Assembly (NCBI GenBank): GCA_019914945.1
Contig: CM034099.1
Location: 496,001 to 560,000, forward strand
DNA length: 64,000 bases
Direction: 5' to 3'
Source: Typha latifolia
Taxonomy: Eukaryota > Streptophyta > Magnoliopsida > Poales > Typhaceae
In this document: positions 35,201-46,236 of the stretch, piece after piece
Numbering within the stretch: the first letter of the stretch is position 1
How the letters are laid out: each line of letters opens with the position of its first letter
The notes under the pieces: model-generated
Seen by the model: the letters and a program-made list of their open reading frames with translations, nothing else
Databases searched by the model: none
What the model was told of the DNA's origin: nothing
Translations under genes and position numbers: made by a program

Positions 35201-37806
35201 CTAACATATACAATTTGCAGGAAGTTTTGTCAGAAGCTCCTATTAAAGAAAGAAGCAGTATAGTCAACCCCATTGTCCAAAGCCAACTGAAAAATGTTAA
35301 GGTTTCCCATCTGGTATATCTCCATTTCTCTTTTATTTTCTTCTCTATTAATATCTTGGAGATAATAACACTATCCTAATACAGGTTGGAAGTCCTGTGA
35401 ATTATGAAACATTGAAGGAAGCCATATTAAACATTAGGAAACCTTTCAAGGATACAAAGGACGTCCCCCTTTCTATTGTTGTGATATCTGACAGGGATTG
35501 GCTTGTTGGAGGTAATTTAGATATTAATGAATTTTGTTAAAATTTAAAATATTCTTCAACTAATTTTCTTTCCTCAGATCCTTCCCAGGCTGATAAACAT
35601 TCAGCTTATTCCCTTTTTCTTGCTGAAAGTATTTGCCAGAAACATGGCATTAAGGTTGGTGCTTATGGACTAAGGATAATGCTTAACAGTGATTTCATCT
35701 TTCTGTCGTTTCATTGACGTGATTCCTGATTGCCTGTGACATAATAAATATTATACAAGCAAATTAAATCTTCTAAATGTTTTCCAAGAACATCTATAGA
35801 CTACTCTATCAAAGCACATATTCTCCTTCACAGCTGATCATCTACCCCTCCTACAGCACTACCGGTGTCCATTACTATTGCTGGAAGCATGGTCCTGCAC
35901 ATGATCAAAATACGAACGCTGGTCATCTATCCCTCTTTTCTGAGCTTTCAGTTTCAAGCAGAATTTACAGTTTTCCTGCATCGTTAGGGATCAGATATAT
36001 CCAATTTAGCCCAAACTGATATGATTTAGAAGAATAACATAACAAAAAATTTAGCCAATTTCCCTATCTGAAATCTGTCAGAAAACTGAGTATTCATTAA
36101 TGATTCATATGTTCTGTCAACCAAGAGTTGACATGTTGGAGAGGGTTAGGAAACATAGTGTCACTACCTCTTCACTGTGTAAATGAAACTGAAGGGGCAC
36201 GCAAAGATAGGTGGAAAGGTAATTGGTGAAACCTAATCAGTAAAGGGTGTTGTCTGATTCAAAATGTAGACTTCACCATTCCAAGGCTCTTTGAATTATA
36301 TACATACACAGTGTTAACCCAAAAGATGCTGTAAGGGAAGAGCCGAGGAGCATATGCATAGTGGATGAAAGTATGAAACCCAAATCTGATAGCCTCTTCT
36401 TGCTCTGGGAGCTATGTAGCTGTTTTAGGAAATATTACATTTCCCCTCCTCGTTCATGATACTTGGAGGAATCTTACTGCAAATGATGAAGAATACGAAT
36501 TTCATGCAGTCAATTGAGTGTCTGGTTTGACTTAACCTCTAGTTGCTTTGTTTCTGAAATATATGGTTTTATTGACAAAGGTATATAAGAAAATTGAAAA
36601 AAAAATAACTGTTTCATTCCTTCATTATCCAGTAAATTCTATTCATTTTGCAGGTTGACAACCTAGTAGCTGAAATTGTAGATGCAAGATTGGGAAAACA
36701 AGTAACCATTTCTCGCTTTTCTTTACTATAATGAAATTTGAAAGTTTTGGAAACAATAATGTCGCAACTGTTTCATCTGGTCTACAGATATCTAGAATAA
36801 GACCATCCCTTTCATTTATTGGGGCAGAGGAAGTAATGAGCCTTGTAACAGCGCAAGGTTGAACATCCTAGTAATGTTCAGTTTAATTTCCAGATATAAT
36901 TACTCATACTGAGCTCCAATTGATTGCAGTTGCGGAAAGTAGTGAGCTGAACGAGGTGTGGAAAGATATTCTTAATGCTGAGGGCGATGAGATTTATGTG
37001 AAGGTGAGTCCTTTGCATTGATATTCCATTGCTCAAATGCCTTAATCAATGATGGGCCTTACAGTGGTCCTCTAATAGATTAAGGCATAGTAAGATATGG
37101 AGCTCTGGCATGTTAAATAGTGTATATTATGAAAAAGTTGACTGCTGTCAGTGAAAGGGAAAAACCCTACTATCTTGCTATGTACAACTGGAATAAGTCT
37201 GAGTTTGCTGTTAATTGAGCATATGGGCTCATAGAAATTATCCGCTTAAGACTTTCTTCTCTAATCTTGTACTACCTAGTAGCTCTCTTTAGAAGAAGAT
37301 ATTGAAATACGACTCCGTTTTAATAGGAAATGTGTACTCCCTCCTCTGTACACAAAACACAGAAGTATTTAGATAGTCCTCACTTGGTGGGGATCATGTC
37401 AATGTATCAAATACTCCATTATTTTGAAACACATGCATCGCAAGTGACAAACTGAACTCTGAAAGACCTATATTCATTATTACCTTCACACACTGCAATG
37501 CTTATATTTGCAGGAAATAGGCTTTTACATGAAGGAAGGAGAGACCCCATCATTTACAGAGCTTTCTGAAAGGGCAGTTTTGCGCCGTGAAGTTGCCATT
37601 GGCTATGTCAAAGGCGACAAGCAGGTTTTTTCATTTAACATGTTCATCATCTTATTATTATAACACCTTACTTATGATCTCACATTGTTATTTGATCCAT
37701 ATAGGTTTTAAATCCAAGTAACAAGTCAGACCCGCTCTCTTTTGAAAAGACGGACAAACTCATTGTAATCTCTGAGCTTCAAGGTGAACAACCAATCGTT
37801 GTGTGA
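20217..37806 (+). CDS. Plastid-envelope POLLUX-like ion channel (PEC type)
   Basis: Twenty-three exons join in frame to 831 residues: 20217-20362, 24350-24431, 27492-27763, 28325-28396, 29292-29367, 29536-29634, 29727-29881, 30039-30143, 31244-31330, 31949-32033, 32351-32498, 33480-33556, 33641-33721, 34637-34831, 34930-35043, 35221-35313, 35385-35511, 35578-35654, 36654-36701, 36788-36857, 36930-37003, 37514-37624, 37705-37806. The N-terminus is basic and Ser/Pro-rich with no acidic residue in about 50, as in plastid transit peptides. Membrane segments lie near residues 167-189 ([19 protein letters not shown]) and 225-242 ([18 protein letters not shown]), perhaps also 82-96. A RCK-like NAD-fold region begins at [11 protein letters not shown] (about 266). 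Length, CASTOR/POLLUX layout and exon number fit Arabidopsis At5g02940/At5g43745 (PEC1/PEC2), cation channels of the plastid envelope linked to stromal calcium signals. Intron 2 needs a GC donor. Confidence 0.9.
20244..20343 (+). repeat. In-frame 63-bp-period duplication in the PEC-like first exon
   Basis: A 37-bp unit starting CCATGGAGCTCTCCTCG occurs at 20244-20280 and 20307-20343. It encodes [12 protein letters not shown] and [12 protein letters not shown], 21 codons apart. It falls in the presumed transit peptide. Confidence 0.9.
21060..21497. mobile_element. hAT-like MITE, copy A, nested in the copia RNase H region
   Basis: A 438-bp insertion with perfect 8-bp target duplications GTCGATAT (21052-21059 and 21498-21505) interrupts the copia RNase H frame exactly. 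Termini CAAGGTTTG and CGAACCATG are imperfect inverted repeats. Inside, the left end has TATCGG-type motifs and the right half is GA-rich. A second family member lies at 26281-27118. It has no coding capacity. An 8-bp duplication is the hAT hallmark, but assignment to that superfamily is inference. Confidence 0.85.
22185..22704. mobile_element. GC-rich hAT-like MITE nested in the copia remnant
   Basis: Perfect 12-bp terminal inverted repeats TAGACATGATCA (22185-22196 and 22693-22704) bound the element. The flanking 8-bp sites ACAACCAG and ACAATCAG differ at one base. The ends are dense in GGGCCGGGC/GCCCGGCCC runs while the centre (22380-22550) is AT-rich. No transposase is present. It stands out sharply from the AT-rich surroundings. 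Confidence 0.88.
23938..24110 (-). repeat. Intact-length LTR of the copia remnant
   Basis: 173 bp on the minus strand, with a promoter-like TATATAAATAGGG (about 24048-24060) and a 3' end TTGTTTCA next to the primer-binding site. The expected TG start reads TA. Its 3' end matches the 64-bp fragment at 20777-20840. Confidence 0.75.
25005..25425. repeat. CTTGTAAG-rich inverted-repeat region in PEC-like intron 2
   Basis: Short motifs of the type GCTTGTAAGC and GCTTGCAAGC recur in both orientations, at about 25011, 25030, 25120, 25195, 25270, 25350 and 25390. The left end GCTTGCAAGAGTTTGTAAGCC pairs with the right end GGCTTACAAGCATGTAAGCC in reverse. It could be a foldback or MITE remnant; no target duplication was resolved. 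Confidence 0.45.
26281..27118. mobile_element. hAT-like MITE family, copy B, in PEC-like intron 2
   Basis: It starts CAAGGTTCC and ends CGAAACTTAG. It shares with copy A the left sequence ATTGGCC..TCCGAAAAAACGATACATAT, the TATCGG/ATCGGTCG motifs and a following AT tract. The interior is longer than in copy A and holds CT-rich then GA-rich blocks (26690-27040). Target duplications were not clear here, so the boundaries rest on similarity to copy A. Confidence 0.7.
29894..30015. repeat. 61-bp tandem duplication in PEC-like intron 7
   Basis: Two copies starting TTGTG at 29894 and 29955 share GATATACTTCATTTATATAA. They differ at several positions and end just before exon 8 (30039). Confidence 0.85.
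31520..31625. repeat. GGCATGCC-type palindromic patch in PEC-like intron 9
   Basis: Clustered motifs such as GTGGCATGGCACGAGGCATG and CATGCCAAGC resemble the ends of the element at 11780-12950 in AARE intron 6. It may be a fragment of the same family. Confidence 0.35.
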
Positions 37807-38434
37807 ATCATCTTTATGTTATCCCCAAGAAAGGGCCCATGTTCTTGGCTTCTAAAAAAGGAAAAGGAAAAGGGAAAGGATGCATGATTACCAGAGAGGT
37901 GATGCAAGGCCGTGATGTCTTGATAGGCATGATACGGTGGAATAAGCTCTTTTTCTTTTTCTTTTTTCTTTTTTTTGACAATAAAGCTCTCGCTGTTTCT
38001 GGTTGCAAAATTGAGTTGGTGACCAACCTAGGAATTATTTCAACTTGCGTGAAGTCACATTGCATTCTCATTATCTTTTTCTGAGCTATGTAATTGTGAT
38101 ATGTAAACATTACAAATTCTTAATAAATTATCTGAGATAGTTCCAATTTCTTCATAAAGCAGTGATAGTACCAAATTTGGCTCAGTTCTGCTGTATTCTG
38201 TTTTAGTCAGATTTGGCCTTATCATGGTGGTGTATATATATACACACACACACGCAAAAGTATTTAATACTTGATCACCCTCTAGCTAAGCGTGGACTCG
38301 GCTATGCCTCTCTCCGAAGTCCGTGGCAAAGTCGGCACTGTAACATCTCTTATCGCGGACTCTCTCGTTAGTCGGTCGCGAATAATCTTTAATTGCCGGC
38401 TTATTCTGATGCGAGTGGTGCATCAACCAATTTG

Positions 38435-38504
<70 letters not shown>

Positions 38505-39626
38505 GTAATATATAGCAAAACCCTTCCATTGACACCGTAGGGTTCTTCGAGACCGCCCTCTGAGAACGCAACCCAACCAAATGCCAAGCATCTGTTGCAA
38601 TCTTACGGCTAGATTTGCTCCGAATCAAGCATGTGAGAAGTGGTAAGAATCTAAGATCCTTCTTTACTCGCTGTAAGTACCTTGTAGTCATTGCGCAGAA
38701 ACCAAAGAGGATCCTTTCGTTGTTCTTTGGATTTGTTCATATGTAAAGCAAACGCCATGCCTTTTCCTGACCCCAAAACTTCTTTTTTACCATTTTGCGG
38801 AAACGAGGAAGTACTATTACAACCTTACGTTTTCTTATTAATTTTTCATTTATCAGAATGAGTATCTTAACTCGTTTAATAATTTGATATTATCGGGTGA
38901 ATCTCAGATGGTACGTTGGAGATGACTTCTTTCGGCTCGTTTCTCTCCTTTATGGTGATAAACACTAGATGATGATGGATTGCAACACCATCTGCCACAT
39001 TTTGCTGATGGCTGGGTTTCTTTATGGAAATCTTGTTTTTTTTTTCTTCCTAAGCAGTGATTCTATGCACTTTAACAAGCTCCTCGGTTCTGGGTATTGG
39101 TAATCGGGTGGAAATCTGATTGCTATATATCTGCCGTCAATTTCAGAGGTCTTTCAAGTGTTCCTTTGTGTCTAATTTATGGAGCCCAATACTACATATA
39201 CTCTGGATATGCTTAATTTTCTGAGTTTCTACATTGATGTGAGTCTCCTGATAGAAGGAGACTCTTCTTTTCCAATTTTCCGTACTCTAAATTTGCTTTG
39301 GTGCCACTTTTCTTTCTTAAGGAGAGTTTCATGTCATGCAGGGAAATAATGGAAGAGCATTTGTATTTCTTTGGTGTCTCATGAGATGCAATGATGTTTG
39401 AAGGATTTAGAAACCAAATTTTGCTCATATGTAGGCTTGAATGATAGTTCTTTTACCTTTCCTTCTGCAATTTTGCCTCCTAAGGATCTGATCTGCTGTT
39501 AGGTTAGTGTATGCTTTGCTCTTCATGCTGTCAATTCATGAATTCTCTTAGGGTAAACAGATTTCCATTTAAATTGCCGATTAACTTTTCTTCTCTTTCA
39601 TTTCTGGTGCCCAGTGGCTGTTTCCT
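37807..39626. other. Intergenic spacer with probable PPR 5' UTR
   Basis: It holds the 3' flank of the PEC-like gene (T-rich run near 37950-37975) and the upstream region of the PPR gene. No other gene is recognisable. A long minus-strand frame over the CT repeat encodes only Arg-Glu repeats and is not a gene. Confidence 0.55.
38437..38502. repeat. (TC)n microsatellite
   Basis: About 33 CT units in an uninterrupted run, roughly 1.1 kb upstream of the PPR start codon. Confidence 0.98.
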
Positions 39627-41645
39627 ATGATAAAGTTTGGGGGGAACAATTTTCCCCGTTCCTTACTTCTCTGTACTCACTATGGCTTTCGTCTTTGTTC
39701 TCCTGTTGCTTCTGCTGCACTCAGTAAAAGCAGCTGGGATCCAACTGTCTCACTACGCCTTGAACATCCAGTACTTGTCCTTCTTGAGAAGTGTACTAGT
39801 GGTGACAACTTCAAACAGATTTTGGCCCAGACGATAAGGCTTCATCTTATTACTGAAACATTTCCAATGAGTAGGCTCCTCTATTTCTCCACAGTTTCTC
39901 ACCCTGAGTATTTGAATGAGGCTCTTCTTCTGTTTAAGCATTTCACTCCCCGTCCCAACCTCTATATTTATAACATTATGGTATCAGCTGTGTCTTTCTC
40001 ACCTAGCCAATCGGTTAGTTTCTACAGATCAATGATTTCATCACATATTTATCCTGATGAACACACTCTTCTGTCACTCCTTAAGTCTTCTAACCACACA
40101 TCAGTGGGAAAGCAGATTCATGTTCATGTTGTCATTAATGGCTTCAATTCACATGTTTATCTGCAAAACTCTCTCATCAAGATGTATTTTGAGACAGGAG
40201 ATACAATACTTGCTCAAATGATGTTTGATTATATGTCCAAAAGAGATATTGTCTCCTATAACATCATGCTATCTGGATATGCCCGAAAAGGCTATAGCTC
40301 GGAAGCACTTAAACTGTTCTATGATATGGAAGCTTCAGGTATTGAACCAGATCAATATACCATTGTGGCCCTTCTTATGTCTTGTGGACAGATGAAGAAT
40401 GTCCATCTTGGAAAATCTATTCATGGTTTCATTATACGTAAGATGCCTCTGAGTGACTGGAATTTGATTTTGAATAATGCTCTTCTAGATATGTATGCCA
40501 AATGTGAGGACATGATATCTGCCATGAAAACTTTTCATGGATTTCATGGTAAGGATAATGTCTCATGGAACACAATTGTGGCCGGATTTGCCAATATTGG
40601 GGAGTTGGATACTGCTAGCAGCTTTTTCAGAGAAGCACCTTATAGAGACCTTATTTCATGGAATTCTCTTCTTGCTGGGTATGCTAAGAAAGATTTCATG
40701 ACAATGATGAAACTTTTTATGGACATGCTTTCGAATGATATTCGATCTGATAAGGTAACTGCCATCATTTTGATTTCTGCTGCTGCAGATATGGGTATCT
40801 TAAATTATGGAAAAAGTATACACGGTTGGGTGCTAAAGACATATGGAATCATTGGTGCTTTTTTGGGATCCGCACTGATAGATATGTATTGCAAATGTGG
40901 AAAGTTTGAGTGGTCTTGTATAGTTTTTGAGAAGGTTTTGAACAAAGATGTTGCAGTGTGGACTGCTGCGATCACAGGGCTTGCATTTCATGGTCATGGA
41001 ACCAAAGCAGTCGAATTATTTTGGAAAATGCAGGAAGAAGGTTTAGTACCGAATAGTGTCACCTTAGTTGCTGTTCTTACAGCATGCAGTCATGCTGGTC
41101 TTGTGGATCAGGGGTATAGGGTTTTTGAAGATATGAAGACAAATTACAATGTTGAACCTAGAATAGAGCATTATGGATGCATGGTTGATCTTCTTGCACG
41201 ATCAGGGAGGCTGACTGAGGCAATAGCTTTGATTGAAAGAATGCCAATAAAACCAAGTCAGTCTATATGGGGGGCAATTTTAAGTGCCAGTAAAGCCTAT
41301 TCTAATACAGATCTTGCAGAGGCTGCTTCAAGAGAGCTTCTCAAGCTGGAACCTGAAGAAGAAAGTGGCTACATTTTGTTATCCAATGTGTATGCTGCGT
41401 GTGGGCAATGGAGTTACTCCGACAAAATCAGAGAACTTATGGAAAATAAAGGAGTGAAAAAGATAGCAGGTTGCAGTATCATGGTCGTTGATGGTGTTCT
41501 TCATGAGTTTCTTTCTTCAGATAAGAGGCATCCTAGGTGGGATGAGGTTAGTTGCATTTCATGTGATCTACACAAGCTAATGAGGATTGAAGCAGAAAAT
41601 ATGTTTCAGATCTTTCAAGATTTGCAAGTACCGGATGTACACTGA
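39627..41645 (+). CDS. PLS-class PPR protein with E/E+ tail, 672 aa
   Basis: An intronless frame of 672 residues. Its repeats show PLS features: YNIMLSGYARKGYSSEALKL, LLDMYAKCEDMISAM, VSWNTIVAGFANIGELDTA and VTLVAVLTACSHAGLVDQG. An E-type C-terminus follows (IEHYGCMVDLLARSGRLTEA, then GCSIMVVDGVLHEF). No DYW domain is present. The family role is site recognition in organelle RNA editing or processing; the target cannot be read from sequence. The N-terminus MIKFGGNNFPRSLLLCTHYG is weakly basic and could be an import signal. The chosen ATG is the first in the frame after upstream stops. It is clearly distinct in sequence from the PPR gene at 16319. Confidence 0.93.
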   Translation: MIKFGGNNFPRSLLLCTHYGFRLCSPVASAALSKSSWDPTVSLRLEHPVLVLLEKCTSGDNFKQILAQTIRLHLITETFPMSRLLYFSTVSHPEYLNEALLLFKHFTPRPNLYIYNIMVSAVSFSPSQSVSFYRSMISSHIYPDEHTLLSLLKSSNHTSVGKQIHVHVVINGFNSHVYLQNSLIKMYFETGDTILAQMMFDYMSKRDIVSYNIMLSGYARKGYSSEALKLFYDMEASGIEPDQYTIVALLMSCGQMKNVHLGKSIHGFIIRKMPLSDWNLILNNALLDMYAKCEDMISAMKTFHGFHGKDNVSWNTIVAGFANIGELDTASSFFREAPYRDLISWNSLLAGYAKKDFMTMMKLFMDMLSNDIRSDKVTAIILISAAADMGILNYGKSIHGWVLKTYGIIGAFLGSALIDMYCKCGKFEWSCIVFEKVLNKDVAVWTAAITGLAFHGHGTKAVELFWKMQEEGLVPNSVTLVAVLTACSHAGLVDQGYRVFEDMKTNYNVEPRIEHYGCMVDLLARSGRLTEAIALIERMPIKPSQSIWGAILSASKAYSNTDLAEAASRELLKLEPEEESGYILLSNVYAACGQWSYSDKIRELMENKGVKKIAGCSIMVVDGVLHEFLSSDKRHPRWDEVSCISCDLHKLMRIEAENMFQIFQDLQVPDVH

Positions 41646-42821
41646 GGTATCCTGAATTACTTCTTTAAGTTGTATCAAATGAGCCACACATATCACTTGT
41701 CATATTCGAGGACTCCTGAAAATCTTTCTCATAATTATGTGACATTTTCCTTGACTTGAATGGCTGGAGTGATTCTTTTATGAAATTCTTCAAAAAAAAA
41801 TTTGGATTTGTTGACATTTTGCTTGTACAACTATATGCTTCCTTTTCATAAATGATAATATCATCTGCCATTTTTCTTTATTCGAATCTACAATCTTATA
41901 GAAAACTAACTGAATGTGCTTTATAGTTTCACCGATCATAAGGTGACGATGAGATTTATGTGCCTGTTCAAGTGGATATGTATTTCTCTGTTTCCTACGG
42001 ATGTTGTAATGAAATCTAGGATCTGGATTTGGACACAACCATGAGGAATTCTTGGTCTGAGGTTGAAAAAGAATAAGCCAGAACAGTGATCAGGGGGGTG
42101 TAAAGAAGATGTGAATTCAATCTTTAAAATGAGATGAGTATGTGCTGAAATAGGTTTTCCGATGGAGGATGTGGATTAGCGACACTATAGGTTGTGTGTT
42201 CACTATAGGTATTCTGAAGGGGAACTTATTCGAGTAGCATGTGCATCGCGGAGAGCTTTCCAGTGGGGCAAAAATGACTAGCAGTTACTGCATTACATGC
42301 AAAGGAATTAACTGAATTGGGCCTATGGGCATGTAATTCTCAAGTTGAAACGTGTTAATGTATGACAGTTTTTTCTTATATTGTCACGACAACAATCAAG
42401 TATGACAAAAAAGGATGCTTTCTTTGATAGGGATGAGGTTCTGCCAGGTAGGCCCTATAGAAATTTCAGTTTACTTTTCTGCTTTTTGATGGATCTTAAG
42501 GGATGATATAACCCATCTCCTTGTGTTTATTTTCTTTTTATCTAATTTGGTTGATTCAGTTGATTGGATCCCTTGAACAACGATCGGATCTAGCTGGTTC
42601 ATGAGGCAGATCTGAAGTAGAGTTGTGTTTTGTAAATGTAAACAATAAGCAAGAAGGTATTATTAATTTTCTTGTTTCACAAATGAAATGACACATCATT
42701 ATAGGGCTAATGGCAACCCATGTACTCAGAAAAACCCTGCAAACTTGGATAACTCAATGAAAAAAAATATATAATTATATTTCAATAAATTGTGTTCATC
42801 TCTATTGTCTAATTCTTTTTA
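41646..42821. other. Intergenic region between convergent PPR and Aux/IAA genes
   Basis: It holds the 3' flanks of the plus-strand PPR gene and the minus-strand Aux/IAA gene. No convincing coding frame or structured repeat was seen. Confidence 0.5.
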
Positions 42822-43673
42822 TCATGTGCTTCCCAAGCCCCTTACTTGAGAGCTTCTCATTATCCTCAGCTTTTTGCACGAGGAGATAAACATCCTGAAA
42901 ACACAAGAAAATATGTCTTGAGTGTATATGCCTATAAAATAAAGGCCCATTATTAGAACATTACAAGACAGTCTACTTACTCCCATGGAACATCTCCAAC
43001 CAACATCAAGTCGCCATCTTTATCTTCATATGTCATTGCATATTCACAGGTATTACACCCATCTATCCCTGAAATATCATCAAACATAGTGAGGATAAGA
43101 AATAAAGAATACTAGATCATCTATCATCATGTTCATCAGAAATCATCTATATATACATGTAGTAGTTACTGAGAACGTCCTCCTACCTGGAGAAAAGCAT
43201 TTGAACATCTCCTCCAAGGCCTGTTCAAGTTCCTTGTACTCCTTGTAGAGATTGAGATCAATCTTCCTCAAATAAGGGGCTCCATCCATGCTCACTTTTA
43301 CTAGTCTTGCAGCTTCCTCCATGCCCATCTTTGCAACTCGAAAGGTGTTCTTCTTCCTGTATGATTGAATCGGTGGCCATCCAACAACTTGTGCCCTGCC
43401 AGGTAAAGCCGATCTCTTAGTTTATGGATCTTATGCTTTGACTAGGGATCTGATAAAGTTTGTTATCCATGAAACTTACTTTGCTGCAGGTGCAGCATCC
43501 TGATCAATGTTTTCGGTCTCAGACGAGGTCCTCTTGGTGCAGAACTCCTTGTTGACACCCTTGCTGCGTGCATGAGTTGTTCTGTCGAGCTCGTTTGTTC
43601 CCGGCAATCCTAGCCTTAGCTCGGTTGCTTTAAAGTTCTCTTGGTCACCAATGTAGCTTGCTTCTCCTTCCAT
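42822..43673 (-). CDS. Aux/IAA auxin-responsive repressor, 187 aa
   Basis: Four exons (43673-43480, 43395-43187, 43068-42981, 42894-42822) join in frame to 187 residues, typical for the short Aux/IAA members. These nuclear repressors bind ARF transcription factors and are destroyed through TIR1/AFB when auxin is present. Domain I contains LRLGLPG (residues 19-25), the LxLxL motif that recruits TOPLESS. Domain II is the degron, [12 protein letters not shown] (68-79), with the canonical GWPP core, so the protein should be auxin-labile. Domains III and IV (PB1) include [34 protein letters not shown] and a basic [14 protein letters not shown]-like TATAAAAA lies about 106-113 bp upstream of the ATG. 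The exon pattern matches the family. Which IAA number it corresponds to is not clear. Confidence 0.95.
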
Positions 43674-43778
43674 CTATGCAATTCTAGTTGAAGAAACTTG
43701 GGATGGTTGATGAGAGGAGACTTGTTACAAGCTGCAAGGAGTGATCACAACATGGGCGTTTATTTACTTGTTTCTTGG

Positions 43779-43786
43779 TTTTTATA
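43779..43786 (-). promoter_or_regulatory. TATA box of the Aux/IAA gene
   Basis: Minus-strand TATAAAAA about 110 bp upstream of the start codon, in a plausible position for a short 5' UTR. No TGTCTC auxin-response core was noticed in the first few hundred bases upstream. Confidence 0.55.
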
Positions 43787-45970
43787 GGACAAGAAGAATA
43801 AAGAGGAGAGAAGGGGAGGCATTGACAGCTTGAGCAGAGGGGGAGTTGGGAGCATCTTTGAGAGCAATGCGCCTCTCTGAATGCAGAGTAGGGCTGGCGA
43901 CTACTTTCTGCGTCTGGTCTATGTCGGATGGATAGATTCCATGGATGTCGGTATCGCAATGTTCAGAGCCATTGGATTACGGGAGGTGGAGGGGAACACC
44001 CCCATGTGGAGGTGGGACCTGGCCCATAGACCATAGTCCATGTGATTCAAATGGAGGTGCAAAATCACACATCATGTGTTCATGCTGTAGCTTTAGATTT
44101 GATATAAACCTTTTGGATTGTGTTATTAACTTTCTCACTCTGAAACATAATCTGTTTATGGTTTGTATTTTTGCTCAATTTCTTCACAAAGCTCTGTGCT
44201 GTCATTAGCAATTTTACCCCCTTTTTTTTTTCTTTTCTTTTCAGGTTTGAGATTGGCTGTTGAAAGATATGACATTATCCTATCCTGTACAGATGAAGTT
44301 TCTTTGCCATGATCCAACTCCACCAAGTGTCTACTTTGCATTTCTTGGCGTGAGAGAAACTCAACTGATGGCTTTAATTGTGACAGTTTCTATATCATCA
44401 ACATGCATGAATTTTTAGAGTCATTGCGTAGCCTATGTTGCATAGACATCATATTGCATGCTATCCTCACATGCAGAAAGAATAATATAACAACCTCGAG
44501 ACGGTGATGCCTCAACTATATCTAGTGATAGTTAGAGAGAAAAATGACTCCTAGAAAACAATGGCTTAGCCTAGCCTAGCCATCATGAAACCATTTCTGA
44601 GTGCATCAAAGGTGAGCCTTCTACTAAGTTTCTTCTTCTTTAACTTTAAATATAGAGTTGTTACTGAAGGAAGAACGCGGTGACAGCCTTTTCTCTTTAA
44701 TTCAAAGAAGCACAGACAAACAAAAGCAGTGCAACTCATTTCAATTTCTCCACCAGCTCATTTGAAGTTATAAATTGGACAAAAAGGTATGACAGCAAGA
44801 CAAGCTTTCATTGATTGTTATGACATGTCTCCCTCGTGGGCGTCATTTATCTCTTGGTTTAGCAATCTAAGCTCATAATTATTGCACTAATCTACATTAG
44901 AAAGCTTTGTTTAGATGGGGCCCAAACCGTTGCTTTCAGAGACAGTGAGACACAAACCGACATTGCAGGACTTCCTCGGCAATTTCCTTTTCAAAAAGTC
45001 AAGACATGTGGGAGGAGTACGATTATTCCCATTGTGGTTGGAAAGTAGTGGAGGTATTCATGAGTCATTTCTCCGACAAAAAGAACCAAGTTAACTCTCG
45101 AGAGAACCCCACATAAGTTGTGAAGGAAATCTCTAATAGAGGAGGGTGGATTTATGTGCATTCTTATGTTTTGAGAATAAAAAATAGAAATAAAAGAGCA
45201 GTTTATCATGTTTATTGTTTGTCTGATTTTAACTTTGATTATATACTTTAAAAACTCAAAAGGCTTTGTTTCGTTAGTGTATAAAATTTCTTTTTTCAAG
45301 ATAATCTTATGCACACATTTTTTTTTCTTTTTTTAACATCTGTAATTCTACTAGATGTTATTATTTGATTTTAAAACATAATAATGAACTTTAATAAATT
45401 TATGTAATTTTATTATACTTTGAATAAATATGTAAATCCTAATAAAATTTTTGCTTCGATAACATGCATAATTTTATTGTACTCCTCTACTTGTGGTAAG
45501 ATTTTATACATAATTTATCATTTGACTTATCTTATATAATATTTGATTAAAATATACACAGTTGGGTATTTAATTGCAAAATATATTTAGAAAAAACTTA
45601 ATTCATAAATAAGTGCCCCTTGTGCGCTAACTAAATACTAGCTAAATAACCAAACAGCTTCTACTATTTTCATTTCGGACTATATATCTACAAGGTCAAT
45701 TAAGTCTTTTTGCATCTCTATTACTGTATATTTAAATATCTTCACCATTTATTACAAGGGTATTTTTGCCATTTCTGTAAAATAGCTCCATGTACACACT
45801 AACTAACTCACGACTTATTCAAATTAGTACTGCTGTTTTCAAATAATCCGATTCAAGTTGGAGCATCAACTTCACCTCACAATGATTTATTCAAATAAAT
45901 AAATTAATGAGAATAATACTCCTGATTCCTGACCGGAGACTTTTCGAGTTTCAAGTTAATCCATATAAAC
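43787..45970. other. Intergenic region between divergent Aux/IAA and PR-4 genes
   Basis: About 2.2 kb of AT-rich DNA shared by two divergent promoters. A GAGACA element (complement of TGTCTC) occurs near 44939, more than 1.2 kb from the Aux/IAA start, so its role is doubtful. TTGACC (W-box-like, minus strand) occurs near 45692. No gene was seen. Confidence 0.5.
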
Positions 45971-45980
45971 CACTTATATA
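45964..45980 (+). promoter_or_regulatory. Candidate TATA element of the PR-4 gene
   Basis: TATAAAC (45964-45970) and TATATA (45975-45980) lie about 260-270 bp upstream of the PR-4 start codon. That would imply a 5' UTR of roughly 200 bp. Confidence 0.4.
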
Positions 45981-46236
45981 CCCTCTTAATCCCACACTCC
46001 AAAGCTAAAGAAACTAATAAACCTATCTATTGCACCAATCTTCTCCACCTTTTAACTCCACAATCCAACAAAAGGCTAATACTTCTCTACTTAATTGCCT
46101 ACAGAAGCTAAAAGTCGTCGCACGCCAAGTTTTTTTACGTTCAATTAACTGGTCAACTATAAGAACTAATCCATCTATTAATAGAAGCCTTCTCCTTTCT
46201 CCTCTGCAAGACTGCAAGCCTAAGAAGATTACAATC

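Noticed and set aside
38286..38691. Minus-strand frames with long Arg-Glu repeats
   Set aside because: They are translations of the (TC)n microsatellite.
46030..46236. N-terminal extension of PR-4 from an upstream in-frame near-cognate start
   Set aside because: No ATG, and the ATG at 46237 begins a normal signal peptide.
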